Source: a virus
Direction: 5' to 3' (one strand)
DNA length: 64,000 bases
Virus record (IMG/VR): IMGVR_UViG_3300043410_001892
Coordinates: 62,001-126,000 of that record
The translations under genes were made by a program, and so were the position numbers. The notes beneath the pieces are model-generated. The model saw only the letters and a list, made by a program, of their open reading frames with translations. It searched no databases and was not told the origin of the DNA. Of the stretch, positions 33,110-43,200 are shown piece after piece (the first letter of the stretch is position 1; every line of letters begins with the position of its first letter).

Positions 33110-34594
33110 ATGCAACATTTTTATGACGGTGCCATAAGACGGTACCTTACTCAAACAATTCGAGTTTTTAGTGAATTTACAGTACGATACGGTGACGGAA
33201 CGCTGCATCGTGTACCTGTCGGTTACGGTGACGGTGATCGGCAAACTACTAGTGTTATTAGACAAAATTCAGAAAACACTCTAAATTCAATACCACGTAT
33301 CAGTATATACATATATGGTCTTGATTTAGACCGAGATCGTCTTGCAGATTCAACATTTGTTAGTAAAAAAAGTATAAGAGAACGAGATATCAACGGAAAC
33401 GCTTACACTAATAATCGAGGTAGAAATTACACAATCGAACGCGTAATGCCAACCCCATTTAAATTAACTATGAAAGTTGATATTTGGTCTGCAAATACTG
33501 ATCAAAAATTACAAATTTTAGAACAAATTTTAGTGTTATTCAATCCAAGTTTAGAAATTCAGTCGACTGATAATTATATTGATTGGACGAGTATTTCTGT
33601 GTTAAATTTAGATAGTGTTGCTTGGACAAGTAGATCAGTTCCTGTAGGAAATGATAGTCCTATTGATATTGCTACATTAACAGTAGACTCACCAATATGG
33701 ATTAGTCCTCCTGTTAAAGTTAAACAACTTGGTGTTATTACTAAAGTTATTACTGGAATTACTGATGCAAATGCAGCAGGATCAACTGGATTTGGTACAG
33801 ACTATGTAGTACCTGATTATATTCAATCTGCACTGTTAACTGAAGTTATTTCGTGTGTAGAAAATTACACAATTGAAGTATTAGGAACACAAATCACATT
33901 ATACAGTTCACATGAATCAGATTTAGCAAATTACGTTTCATTTGATATGCCATCTCATAGCGAATATCCACGTAAATGGGAAGAAATATTTGAAAAATAT
34001 CCTAAAAAATTTATACCAGGAGTTACTCGTGTTTTCCTAATGCAACGCAATGGTACAGAAATTAATGGTACTGTATCACTTCATCCAACAGATGACGGTA
34101 TTTTACTAGTTGATTGGGATTATGATACATTAAATCCTAATACTGGTATTAACAGTCAAGGTTATTTAGATACCGATGATACAAGTTTGTATAATCAATC
34201 TCCGCAATATAGACCAAATAGCCCTGGAACATTTGATGCAATTATAGATCCGTTATCATATGATCCACATAGACCATTAAAAGAAAGCACAGATCAGCCT
34301 ATTCCAGTTGGTTTAAGATATTTAATAATTGAAGATATTGGTAGTGATATAAATGCCGACGGAGCAAGTGCTTGGAAATCTAATAACGGAAGTGATTTAG
34401 TTGCTCATGCTAATGATATTATTGAATGGACAGGCAGTCAATGGAATGTTGTTTTTGATTCGATACATGAAACAGATACTATGATTTGGCAAACTAATAC
34501 ATATACAGGTATACAATATCTATGGAATGGTATTTCATGGGTTAAAAGTTTTGAAGGAATTTATCCGGTGGGAAAATGGCGATTAGAACTGTAA
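33110..34594 (+). CDS. 15: Tail sheath stabiliser and completion protein (T4 gp15-like)
   Basis: 494 aa against 272 in T4. The N-terminal 200 residues match the gp15 pattern: FYDGAIRRYLTQTIRVFSEF, RVPVGYGDGDRQ, NSIPRISIYIYGLDLDRDRLA, TPFKLTMKVDIWSAN and LQILEQILVLFNPSLEI. The C-terminal 290 residues are an extension with Trp-rich phrases (IIEWTGSQWNVVF, YLWNGISWVKSFEG), similar to modules in gp14 and gp18. GAAGGAGAA precedes the ATG. The end overlaps the Nudix gene by 19 bases. Confidence 0.8.
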   Translation: MQHFYDGAIRRYLTQTIRVFSEFTVRYGDGTLHRVPVGYGDGDRQTTSVIRQNSENTLNSIPRISIYIYGLDLDRDRLADSTFVSKKSIRERDINGNAYTNNRGRNYTIERVMPTPFKLTMKVDIWSANTDQKLQILEQILVLFNPSLEIQSTDNYIDWTSISVLNLDSVAWTSRSVPVGNDSPIDIATLTVDSPIWISPPVKVKQLGVITKVITGITDANAAGSTGFGTDYVVPDYIQSALLTEVISCVENYTIEVLGTQITLYSSHESDLANYVSFDMPSHSEYPRKWEEIFEKYPKKFIPGVTRVFLMQRNGTEINGTVSLHPTDDGILLVDWDYDTLNPNTGINSQGYLDTDDTSLYNQSPQYRPNSPGTFDAIIDPLSYDPHRPLKESTDQPIPVGLRYLIIEDIGSDINADGASAWKSNNGSDLVAHANDIIEWTGSQWNVVFDSIHETDTMIWQTNTYTGIQYLWNGISWVKSFEGIYPVGKWRLEL

Positions 34595-35025
34595 CAGACA
34601 GTATTGTATGTAGTGGATCGTTGATTTATTCAAGATCTACTCATAGATTTTTACTCATTCAAAAGTCTTCAGGCAAACATCAAGGAACTTGGGGATTAGT
34701 AGGAGGCACAAATTTAGCCAACGAAAATCCCTGGCAGGGTCTTACCCGTGAAATTGAAGAAGAAATAGGCTTTTTACCAGACATTAAAAAAACTCTACCA
34801 TTAGAAAAATTTGTATCAAATGATAGTATTTTTAATTTTCATACATATTTTTGTTTAGTTGATAACGAATTTGTTCCAATTCTAAGTGATGAACATATTG
34901 CTTGGGGTTGGTTCAGTATGTCTGCATTACCAAAGCCAATACATCGAGGGTTAAATCTTAGTTTGCGTAATAAAATTATTCAAACTAAGATTCAAACTGT
35001 AATTGACATTATTGATAGTTTATAA
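34576..35025 (+). CDS. Nudix hydrolase
   Basis: 149 aa. The Nudix box is intact: GGTNLANENPWQGLTREIEEEIGF fits G-x5-E-x7-REUXEEXGU, giving the metal-binding glutamates. The surrounding fold is standard (SIVCSGSLIYS, FLLIQKSSGKHQGTWGLVGG, and AWGWFSM). Substrate is not predictable, but phage Nudix proteins act on nucleotide sugars, dinucleotides or oxidised nucleotides. The start lies 19 bases inside gp15. The stop shares TTATAA with the converging GT9-like gene, so no terminator separates the two operons. Confidence 0.9.
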   Translation: MAIRTVTDSIVCSGSLIYSRSTHRFLLIQKSSGKHQGTWGLVGGTNLANENPWQGLTREIEEEIGFLPDIKKTLPLEKFVSNDSIFNFHTYFCLVDNEFVPILSDEHIAWGWFSMSALPKPIHRGLNLSLRNKIIQTKIQTVIDIIDSL

Positions 35026-35943
35026 TTTTGCTTTAATATCAGCTAACATATTGTCAATTAGTCGTTTTGTTTCGTCTTCGTTAAAATCCATTGCAGTATC
35101 GTTTAGCTGATCAGCTTCAAACGACGAAAACATGTTAATTCTAATTGGACTATATCGTTTATTAAATCCTTCTTTTTCAATGATATTAAAATGATTTGGA
35201 TAAGTTACATTTTCAGCAAATGTACTTCCTAAAATTACAGTTCCCGGTGTATTAACTGCGTAAGCTAAATGTTGTCCTACACTATCACACCCTATAAAAT
35301 AATCAGCATGTTGAATAATTGAACCCCAAGTACGCAACGGAACATTTTCTGGGTGTCTTGTATATTCATTATTTGGTATTTGAAATTCTGACATACTGAT
35401 AATATTATAATACTTGCTTAATTCTTTTGCAATTGATATAAATGTAGATAAATTTAAACTTCTACTCATTGGGTCAATTACTGTATTAAGATCAGTGCAT
35501 TCTTCAGAACTGCGACCAAATGGTTGAATTACAATAGTTTTTTCTTTGTTAAACTGTTCTTTTGCTCTTAAACATGCTACTTTCCCAGTAATATCGTCTT
35601 GTTTGTTAAACATAATATTAGGTCGGTAATCAAAATCTTCTCTAATACTACCATTTATTAATTTATCAAATGCCTGTGAGATATTAATTTTTTGATTATA
35701 GTATTCATAATCAGCATACGGTTCTGGTATAATTAATTCACTACCTTTAATAATATTTTCAAATATGCCTTTAGTTGATGATTCGTACATCCTATCTTGT
35801 AATAACGGATTGCCTAATAAAAATTCAGACCCGCCATCAAGAATAATATACGAATCTGGGTTTTCAATAATAAACCGCTCTAACGCCGGAATAGCGCATA
35901 TTACTCTCCCCATACCACCGTTGATTAAAATTGTCTTTTTCAT
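35020..35943 (-). CDS. GT9-like glycosyltransferase (heptosyltransferase family)
   Basis: 307 aa. The shape is that of GT9 heptosyltransferases such as WaaF: an N-terminal Rossmann start (TILINGGMGRVICAIPAL), NPDSYIILDGGSEFLL, the middle strand TIVIQPFGRSS, and the C-terminal domain phrase GCDSVGQHLAYAVNTPGTVILGST, the site used by GT9 for its sugar-nucleotide donor. The gene is the last of the sulfate cassette and overlaps the kinase end by 80 bases, with GAGGATTT before its ATG. It may modify a phage or host surface glycan. Donor and acceptor are unknown. Confidence 0.7.
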   Translation of the reverse strand: MKKTILINGGMGRVICAIPALERFIIENPDSYIILDGGSEFLLGNPLLQDRMYESSTKGIFENIIKGSELIIPEPYADYEYYNQKINISQAFDKLINGSIREDFDYRPNIMFNKQDDITGKVACLRAKEQFNKEKTIVIQPFGRSSEECTDLNTVIDPMSRSLNLSTFISIAKELSKYYNIISMSEFQIPNNEYTRHPENVPLRTWGSIIQHADYFIGCDSVGQHLAYAVNTPGTVILGSTFAENVTYPNHFNIIEKEGFNKRYSPIRINMFSSFEADQLNDTAMDFNEDETKRLIDNMLADIKAKL

Positions 35944-36379
35944 AAATCCTCAATTTGTTTTCATTATTTACACAGTATGATAGCAAGATATCTCTAATAT
36001 GGTTTGACCAAAATTCTGCATCTTGTGTGCTAACTCTAACATTGTAAGTTATTGGCGGTTGAAATATTTGATTAGTATTTTGGTATTTACAAAATAAACA
36101 TGTATCAACAAATACTGTAAAATCTGCATTAAATAAGTTTCTTATTTTAGCAGTAGGCGCAATAAAATCACAAATAACATATTTTGATTTAGATTCATCT
36201 GCTAATGATTTCATTCTAATGCCTTGTCGTAACCGACCTTCATCACTAAAATCCCAATCATTATAAAGTGATCGAATAGTATCACCGTTATAATATGTTG
36301 AATTTGGTAATTTTTCTATTAATTTACGAGCTAATGTAGTTTTACCGGCCCCTGATAATCCCATAATTAAAATTTTCAT
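35864..36379 (-). CDS. Adenylylsulfate (APS) kinase-like P-loop kinase
   Basis: 171 aa. The fold resembles APS kinase, which makes PAPS from APS and ATP. Seen are Walker A (GLSGAGKTTLA, matching the GLSGAGK of APS kinases), YYNGDTIRSLYNDWDFSDEGRLRQ (matching DGD-x-IR and FS-x-x-DR), then VICDFIAPTAKIRNLF (matching the ISP-x-x-x-R segment). The typical length is about 200 aa, so this is short. The last 26 residues lie inside the next gene in a different frame. Its neighbour is a sulfotransferase, which uses PAPS. The enzyme specificity is inferred from motifs. Confidence 0.7.
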   Translation of the reverse strand: MKILIMGLSGAGKTTLARKLIEKLPNSTYYNGDTIRSLYNDWDFSDEGRLRQGIRMKSLADESKSKYVICDFIAPTAKIRNLFNADFTVFVDTCLFCKYQNTNQIFQPPITYNVRVSTQDAEFWSNHIRDILLSYCVNNENKLRIYEKDNFNQRWYGESNMRYSGVRAVYY

Positions 36380-36897
36380 ATATTAAAAAAGTCAGTAGCA
36401 CTGTTTCTAATGTTTTCGCATTTATCGTATAATGCAACATAGTCGTATCCTAACTCTTCAAATGCTTCGTGTCTAATAGCATTTTCAAAATCAGTTTTAG
36501 CCTCAACGGTATAACCCCATCGTCTATAAGCTTCTTGTCGTATTTCTAACGATTGATCATTTACTGCTTCTGGCGGATATCCAAATGTTCGATACGCAAG
36601 TCTACGAATAAAGAAAAACGGACTTTCGCAAGCTTCTAGTTTAATACCAGTAAATGCCCAATATCGCATATTATAACTTAAATCTGGATCAGGTAATGTA
36701 AATGTGTTTAAAGCCATACTTGCTTCCCATCGAATATCCGGATCTGGATCAGTTAGTGCCGCTTCTGTAAATCCGTTTGTTCGATATGCATATTCACGAA
36801 TTTGGTAATCTGGGTCGTCGTATGCTTCATCTGTTATTCCGTTTTCCTTGTAGTATTGTAGTCGTTGTTTTGTTGTTAACTCACTCATTTCTGTCAT
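36376..36897 (-). CDS. Short helical solenoid of about 22-residue repeats
   Basis: 173 aa built from roughly eight repeats of about 22 residues. The consensus begins I-R-x-x-A-Y/F-x-x-x-G-Y/F and ends x-x-E-A-x-x-D, as in IREYAYRTNGFTEAALTD, IRRLAYRTFGYPPEAVND and IRQEAYRRWGYTVEAKTD. The pattern is similar to LRV or HEAT-type solenoids that bind proteins, but I do not know the exact family. It sits between the sulfotransferase and the APS kinase with overlapping ends on both sides, so it may scaffold these enzymes. GGAG precedes its ATG. Confidence 0.6.
   Translation of the reverse strand: MTEMSELTTKQRLQYYKENGITDEAYDDPDYQIREYAYRTNGFTEAALTDPDPDIRWEASMALNTFTLPDPDLSYNMRYWAFTGIKLEACESPFFFIRRLAYRTFGYPPEAVNDQSLEIRQEAYRRWGYTVEAKTDFENAIRHEAFEELGYDYVALYDKCENIRNSATDFFNI
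36380..36860 (-). repeat. About eight 22-residue coding repeats
   Basis: Tandem units start with Ile-Arg and an Ala-Tyr/Phe pair, followed by Gly-Tyr/Phe and an EA-x-x-D end. They are degenerate in DNA, so the repeat is best seen in the protein. Confidence 0.6.
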
Positions 36898-37678
36898 AAA
36901 ATTTTCTCCAGTATTCTAAATCTGAGTATCGTTCTATAATATCATCAGGCAAAAGCATATGATTATTTATTTTGTTAACACTTGGTCGAACATCATGTAA
37001 TCCTGGTAGATTAACTTCGGCATCGCAACCGTTATCGTTAACTGTTGGAAGATTTGTAAAATCGTGTTTAAAATTTTCTATTTCTAAAAACTGATATAAT
37101 GCATTAATCTCAAATTCTGTATTTGAAACTAACGATTCATATTCTATCAAATATATAGAATGCGAATATTTTGAATGTATTGCTTGTTTTAACGCATTTA
37201 AACTATATCCAACTACACCATTCCAATCCATTAAGCATTCAGCTCTTGAATATACATTTACATATTGTGAACCATATACTTGTGAATATATTGAATACGG
37301 ATTTTTTCTGTATATAGTTTCAAACGAATTTAATATATCACATATTGAGCGTACACAGCAAATAATTTTTACATTAGGCATTGCGTTGTATAATATATCA
37401 ATGTGTCCAGCCCACATACGATTTGTATCAAAAATTATTTCATTTGGTATAGATTCATAGACTGTATCAAACACTAATTTTATAAGTTTTTGTGTATGTT
37501 CAGTAGTAACTATATGATTTGTTCCTGAATAATCAGGTTTAAGAAGTGAATCAACTAATGGCCCTACTCCTGATGTAATATTTGCATAGCATTTTGGATT
37601 CTGTGATAAGATTGACGATAATAATGTTGACCCAGATCTTGGTAATCCAGATATAAAAAAATATTGTTTGTTAGACAA
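36881..37678 (-). CDS. PAPS-dependent sulfotransferase
   Basis: 265 aa. The P-loop-like 5'-phosphosulfate-binding motif LPRSGSTLL lies near residue 12. The 3'-phosphate-binding strand IICCVRSICDILNSF follows near residue 105 (VRS then a serine downstream). IYLIEYESLV and FLEIENF complete the fold. The family transfers a sulfuryl group from PAPS to a carbohydrate or other hydroxyl acceptor. The start codon is TTG, read after GGAGGAG, which is itself encoded in the last codons of the fibre gene (Arg-Gly-Gly-Ala). It overlaps the fibre stop by eight bases, so sulfation and fibre synthesis are coupled in one operon. Confidence 0.85.
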   Translation of the reverse strand: MSNKQYFFISGLPRSGSTLLSSILSQNPKCYANITSGVGPLVDSLLKPDYSGTNHIVTTEHTQKLIKLVFDTVYESIPNEIIFDTNRMWAGHIDILYNAMPNVKIICCVRSICDILNSFETIYRKNPYSIYSQVYGSQYVNVYSRAECLMDWNGVVGYSLNALKQAIHSKYSHSIYLIEYESLVSNTEFEINALYQFLEIENFKHDFTNLPTVNDNGCDAEVNLPGLHDVRPSVNKINNHMLLPDDIIERYSDLEYWRKFYDRNE

Positions 37679-40241
37679 GTGCTCCTCCTCGATAGCCTTT
37701 TGTTACCCATGTTACATTGCTGTTTCCGCATACTGCTGCTCCTCCGGTACCGCCCGGTCTTCCTCCACCATAATACACAGTTGTATTTTGAGCAGTACTT
37801 TGTCCGCCACCCTGGCCACCAGAACCGCCATATGTGCCTCCACCGCCACCACCTCCACCGCCGAGTCCGCCAGTAGAACAAAACCCACCAGATGATCCAC
37901 CAGAACCGCCAGTTTGCGTACAGCATATAGTATCAGTAGCATTAGTAGTACATGCTTTCCACCCTCTGCAGCCTCTTCCTCCTGGATTACATGATGATCC
38001 AATGCCTCGTCCAAATCCACCATTACCGCCATTGCCAGCGTAGTAATACGAATATGATGAGCACCAACCAGCTGCGGTACCGGCAGTACCTGCTGTTGAA
38101 CCAGCATAGTTACCGGATGTTTTATATGCTGCTCCATATGTTCCACCTGCTCCTCCTGGTATACCACCACCGCCTCCACCGCCACCACCGTGCCACGCGT
38201 CGCCACCACCACCACCGCCACCACCACCGCCAATTGTGCAGTTGTTTATTATACGCAATGGGATATTAGTCCATATTGCTGGGCCACCATTAAAACCAGC
38301 AACACCTGTGCTTGTTCCTTTACACCCTCTTCCGCCAGCACCGCCGCATCCCATTACTGTTCCATAATTAATAAATGTAAGTGATTTACGAGCAGGCATT
38401 GTGATTCCACAGAAACAGAACATAGGATTAATGTTTGATGAGCATAGTCTGCTACCAGAACCTATACAAACATTAACTGCTTTTATCCCGTCCCATCCAT
38501 AATTAGATAATGTAGAACTATTAAAGAGTATGTTACCTGAACATGAATAGTATGTTATGTTTAAAACAGTTGGTACTCCGGCAATTGTTGGTCCAGTTTC
38601 GTATGTTTGAAATGAAGAACCAGTAGCTGTACATGCAGTTAACGTGTAATAGTAGGTATTTCCGTTAGTTAATGGGCCCACACATACTGGAGATACTGTA
38701 GTAACTGTATTTTTAACAGTGTCTAAATATGTTCCACCGTTAGCTATATTTGCATTTGATTGCGAAGTATATGCACGAAGTGTATATGAGTTAATAACGC
38801 TATATGGGTCATATGGTACATTAAATAACAAGTATGTACATTGATTATTAGGTTCTACTATAATCGATGACGGTGCAGACGGGGCTGCACGAACAGTTAC
38901 CGCAGACGATGTTGCAGTACCTCCGGGGTTTGATGCTTTTAAATAAACAGTATTATCAAGTGCCGGTGTTAATCCGCTAATTGTAAAATTTGTAGACGAA
39001 AGCTGTGTACTAATATAGAAAAATACTAATGAACCAATAGATCCACTTGCAGTAGTCGTAATTGGAGGGCCGTTAAATGTTGCAGATAACTGAAATTGAT
39101 TAGAATATACTGATGTATTAACAATATAATATGTAGTTGGGTTAACATATCCAGTTATTGTTCCTGGACTCGTACCAGAAACCATTATAGTAGCACCTCG
39201 TTCATAAGAAACTGTAGTAGTTGTAGTAGTAAACCAACCATTTGTTACTGCGTTAATTGATACACTAGATAATATAGTCGCGTCATGACAATATGTAAAA
39301 GTATATCCACTTGTAGATCCACCATTTGTAGTAGTGATTGCTGCTCCGCCTTGTGTTGCTGATAATTGAAATGTAGTAGGATTAGAAGATCCTATTACAT
39401 AGTAAGTTTTAGGATTTGAGTATCCAGTAATAACTGCTGCACCGGTACCACTTATTATTACTCTACAACCAACTGAGATATTTGGATAATAAATATCGCC
39501 AGTACCGCCGCATGCAAAATTCCCAGTTGTGCTTGTAATAGTTACACTTGATAATGGAAAAATACCAATATTAATAGGTACAAGTGTGCTTCCAACCCAT
39601 GCAGTATAATACCCACCGGATCCTGTAAAATTAAGATATGCAGAATTTGATCGTATATTACCGGTTGAACTATATACTGGTGCATTAGGTATTGTCCATG
39701 CAATTAAAACATCTGATGATGTTGATCCAGACGAATTAGTTGCATATACATACATATTATATGAAGTATTTGCAACAGGTGATAGATTAGTTGAACTATT
39801 AATAGTAGTTCCAGTGTATGCTGGTGTAACACCGGTTATTAGCGTAGAATTATTATAAATTGAATAAGTTAATCCTGAAACATTTGTCCATGATATTATA
39901 AATGATGTTTGCGTTGAACTAGAATATGCCAATCCTGTTGGTGCAACAGGTGCAGTTAATACTGTATAGTTTGCCGAATCAGTATATGCTGTTCCTAAAA
40001 ATGCTCTAACTCTCATTACATATGATGTATTTCCAGTAAGTCCACTAATTGATGAACCGGTATTGCTAGTAGCTCCTACAACTTCAACACCTGCTTTATA
40101 AACCTTATAAGTTATGCCCGGAATTGATGCAGCATCCCATGTAAGAATAAATCCTGTACTTGTAATCGACGATGCAGCTATATTTGTCGGTGGAGGTGGT
40201 CCGCCGGCACTACCTACTAATATTAAGTTATTTCCACTCAT
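37671..40241 (-). CDS. Fibronectin-type-III and polyglycine tail-fibre adhesin
   Basis: 856 aa from the ATG at 40241 with AAGGTAA upstream. Residues 15-200 are two or more Fn3-type modules (SSITSTGFILTWDAASIPG, TGLAYSSSTQTSFIISWTN). Further beta-rich modules run to about 500. The C-terminal 220 residues are extremely glycine-rich, with runs of nine or ten Gly, and resemble the polyglycine-helix tip of gp38-type T4-like adhesins. About 25 cysteines are concentrated there, which is unusual. It is probably the receptor-binding tip. It follows the 1231-aa fibre protein and precedes the sulfotransferase. Confidence 0.75.
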   Translation of the reverse strand: MSGNNLILVGSAGGPPPPTNIAASSITSTGFILTWDAASIPGITYKVYKAGVEVVGATSNTGSSISGLTGNTSYVMRVRAFLGTAYTDSANYTVLTAPVAPTGLAYSSSTQTSFIISWTNVSGLTYSIYNNSTLITGVTPAYTGTTINSSTNLSPVANTSYNMYVYATNSSGSTSSDVLIAWTIPNAPVYSSTGNIRSNSAYLNFTGSGGYYTAWVGSTLVPINIGIFPLSSVTITSTTGNFACGGTGDIYYPNISVGCRVIISGTGAAVITGYSNPKTYYVIGSSNPTTFQLSATQGGAAITTTNGGSTSGYTFTYCHDATILSSVSINAVTNGWFTTTTTTVSYERGATIMVSGTSPGTITGYVNPTTYYIVNTSVYSNQFQLSATFNGPPITTTASGSIGSLVFFYISTQLSSTNFTISGLTPALDNTVYLKASNPGGTATSSAVTVRAAPSAPSSIIVEPNNQCTYLLFNVPYDPYSVINSYTLRAYTSQSNANIANGGTYLDTVKNTVTTVSPVCVGPLTNGNTYYYTLTACTATGSSFQTYETGPTIAGVPTVLNITYYSCSGNILFNSSTLSNYGWDGIKAVNVCIGSGSRLCSSNINPMFCFCGITMPARKSLTFINYGTVMGCGGAGGRGCKGTSTGVAGFNGGPAIWTNIPLRIINNCTIGGGGGGGGGGDAWHGGGGGGGGGIPGGAGGTYGAAYKTSGNYAGSTAGTAGTAAGWCSSYSYYYAGNGGNGGFGRGIGSSCNPGGRGCRGWKACTTNATDTICCTQTGGSGGSSGGFCSTGGLGGGGGGGGGTYGGSGGQGGGQSTAQNTTVYYGGGRPGGTGGAAVCGNSNVTWVTKGYRGGALV
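37690..38340 (-). repeat. Polyglycine-coding low-complexity tract
   Basis: A glycine-codon-rich tract codes for the tip of the 856-aa adhesin, including runs of nine or ten glycine codons. Its reverse strand reads as false proline-rich open frames. Confidence 0.8.
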
Positions 40242-40258
40242 ATTTTTAATTACCTTTT

Positions 40259-43200
40259 TTATGAAATTCCGGATCCGGAAATGACCCAAGAAGTAGAACC
40301 TATCTTAAGTAAAGTAGCAAGTCCGGATGCTCCTAATGTTCTTGTTTTTGTAGTATCTGAAGTTCCTGCCCAAAATAAATTATCAGTTGTTGTAATAGAT
40401 AATGCAGCTGATGTTACATCATTAACAATCGTAATTGCAGTTCCTATTGGAAATGCAACTGACGAGTTTGCAGGTATTGTATAAGTATGCCCAGTTGTTG
40501 CACTACTATGGAAAACATGTTTTCCAGAATCAGTTAATGCAAAACTGTATGATCCTACTTGTGCATTTTGAGGTACTTCTAAATAACCAACAGTAAATGT
40601 TCCAGCCGGTAATGTAGCATTTGTAGTAGCCGTTGATGTTAATGTTATCGAATTTGCACCAGCTGTTATTAATGAAGAACCATTTGCAATTGTTAGTGTA
40701 GTAGTTCCAGATGCTCCAGGATCTGTAATCACTAAGTTATTTACTTTAGTAAATGTACCAGTGCTTGCAGTAGTTGAACCAATTGGTGTATTTTGAATAC
40801 TTAAAGCTTCAAATCCAACATTACTAACCCATCTTCCTGATGTAGATGACCAAGTTAATGTTTTATCAGTAGCACCTTTTAATGTAATACCGCCACCATT
40901 TGCCGTTGCATCAGACGGAGTAGTAACTACACCTAATTCTATATTTTTATCATTAACTTGAATTGTAGTAGAACTAATAGTAGTTGTTGTTCCGGATACG
41001 GTTAAATTACCATTAATAGTTGTTGTTCCTGATGACGAACCAATTGATATAGTTGTCGCAGCACCAAATGCATTTATAGTTGTTGCTGTAGTATTAAACA
41101 CTGAAAATACAGTTGAATCTGTAACAACTGATGTTGTAAATGTTGGGCTTGTTGAAAGTACATTATTAGTTGAACCGGTTGATGTAGTAACACCTGTACC
41201 TCCATTAGCAACTGCTAATGTTCCAGTAACGCCAGTTGTTAATGGTAACCCGGTACAGCTTGTTAATGTACCTGATGTTGGTGTTCCTAATGCAGGTGTT
41301 ACTAATGTTGGACTTGTATTGAACACTAATAAACCAGAGCCAGTTTCATCTGAAATAACACCAGCTAATTCAGATGAAGTTGTTGCAGCAAATACTGATA
41401 ATTTGTTTGTTGTGTAAGTAACGGTACCACCGCCACCTAATGAAATTGTTGCTGAATCAGTTCCACTAAATGTAAGAGTATTGTTTATACCAAGTGTTTT
41501 TCCATCTACAATAGTAATTGTAGATCCTGTAGCTACTGCAGTAAATGCAATCTTATTAATTGAAGTTGCAGTTGCAGCACCAAGTACTGGAGTTGTTAGT
41601 GTAGGACTTGTTGATAACACGTTGTTACCAGAACCAGTTGATGTAGTAACACCTGTACCGCCATTAGCAACTGCTAATGTTCCGGTAACACCAGTTGTTA
41701 ATGGTAATCCAGTACAGCTTGTTAATGTACCTGATGTCGGTGTTCCTATTGCTGGTGTTACTAATGTAGGACTATTACTAAACACTAATGATCCAGTACC
41801 AGTTTCATCTGAAATAACACCAGCTAATTCAGATGAGCTTGTTGCAGCAAATACTGATAATTTGTTTGTTGTGTAAGTAACGGTTCCACCAAGTCCAAAT
41901 GACACTGCTGCAGCACCGGTAGCATCGTTTGAAGTTAATGTTATTGAATTACTAACTAACAGTGTTTTACCGTCTGCAATAGTTAATGTTGATCCAGTAG
42001 CCGGAGCAGTTATTGTAACTTTGTTAATTGCACCTGATGTTAATGAACCGTAAATTGTCGCTGACGTAGTGCTTGCAGTTCCAATAACTGTAGTGTTTGG
42101 TCCTGCTCCAATTGCATTTGCACCAATAACAATTGTATTACTGTCTGCCGGAGCAGCACTAGTTGTATTATAACCTATAAATGTGTTATTATTACCGCTA
42201 GTTACTGAATTTGATCCATTTGCATACCCTGCATACCATCCTACTGCAACGTTGCCGGCACCGTTTAATACATCGTGTAGTGCATAATGGCCTACTGCAG
42301 TATTGTTGCTAGAAGTTGATGTTTTAAGAGCATAATAACCAATTGCAATAGAACTTGATCCAATTAAGTTAGCCGATAATGCACTACTACCAATAGAAAT
42401 ATTATTACTTCCAGTAGTATTTGCAAGTAATGATTGATGACCAAATGCAACGTTATCTGAACCAGTTGTTGCTGCTTTAAGAGTCTGATATCCAGATGCG
42501 GTATTTCTTGCACCACTTGAAACTGCAGCAATTGACGATAAACTTTGATATCCAAATGCAGTATTTGTTGCTACTGAGTTAGCACCTAACCCAACTGTGA
42601 GTGTATGCAGAGATGCATCTGTTGTTGTTGTAATTGTGCTTGACCAAGTACCTGTTGTAATTGTACCAACTGAAACTAATGATGATAATGTTGTTACATC
42701 AGTATTAACTAATGTACCAGTAGTAGGCAATGTAACAGTAGTTGCACCAGTAGAAGTTAGTGTAATTGAATTTGCACCAGATGTTGCTAATGTTGATCCT
42801 TGTGCTAATGTTAATGTTGCACTTGTTGTTGGTTCAGTGATTGTAACTTTGTTTACTGATGTTGCAATTAATCCACCAATTTTTAAACTATCATATGTAG
42901 CTGAAGTAAAATCAACTACATTTGATGCAGGAGCAGTAGGTACTCCGCTGAATATTTTCCACACAGAATCACTTGCGTCTCTAATAACCCCTGTATAATA
43001 CTGTGTTGAATTTTGTCTATAAGTTGAAACGATACCAATATCAACTAGATCTTGTAAATTAGTGTAACCGGAAAATACGTACGAATTAGAAATTCCTTTA
43101 TTTAATGTTACAGTATTTTTAATTGTAGTTGCACCGGTGCTTGCACCAATATTAACTACAGTACCTGCACCTGCAAAGTTTACAGTAGTGGCAGTTGTAT

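Noticed and set aside
37834-38043. Proline-rich plus-strand open frames
   Set aside because: They are the reverse complement of the polyglycine tract of the adhesin, have no ribosome-binding site and no coding logic.
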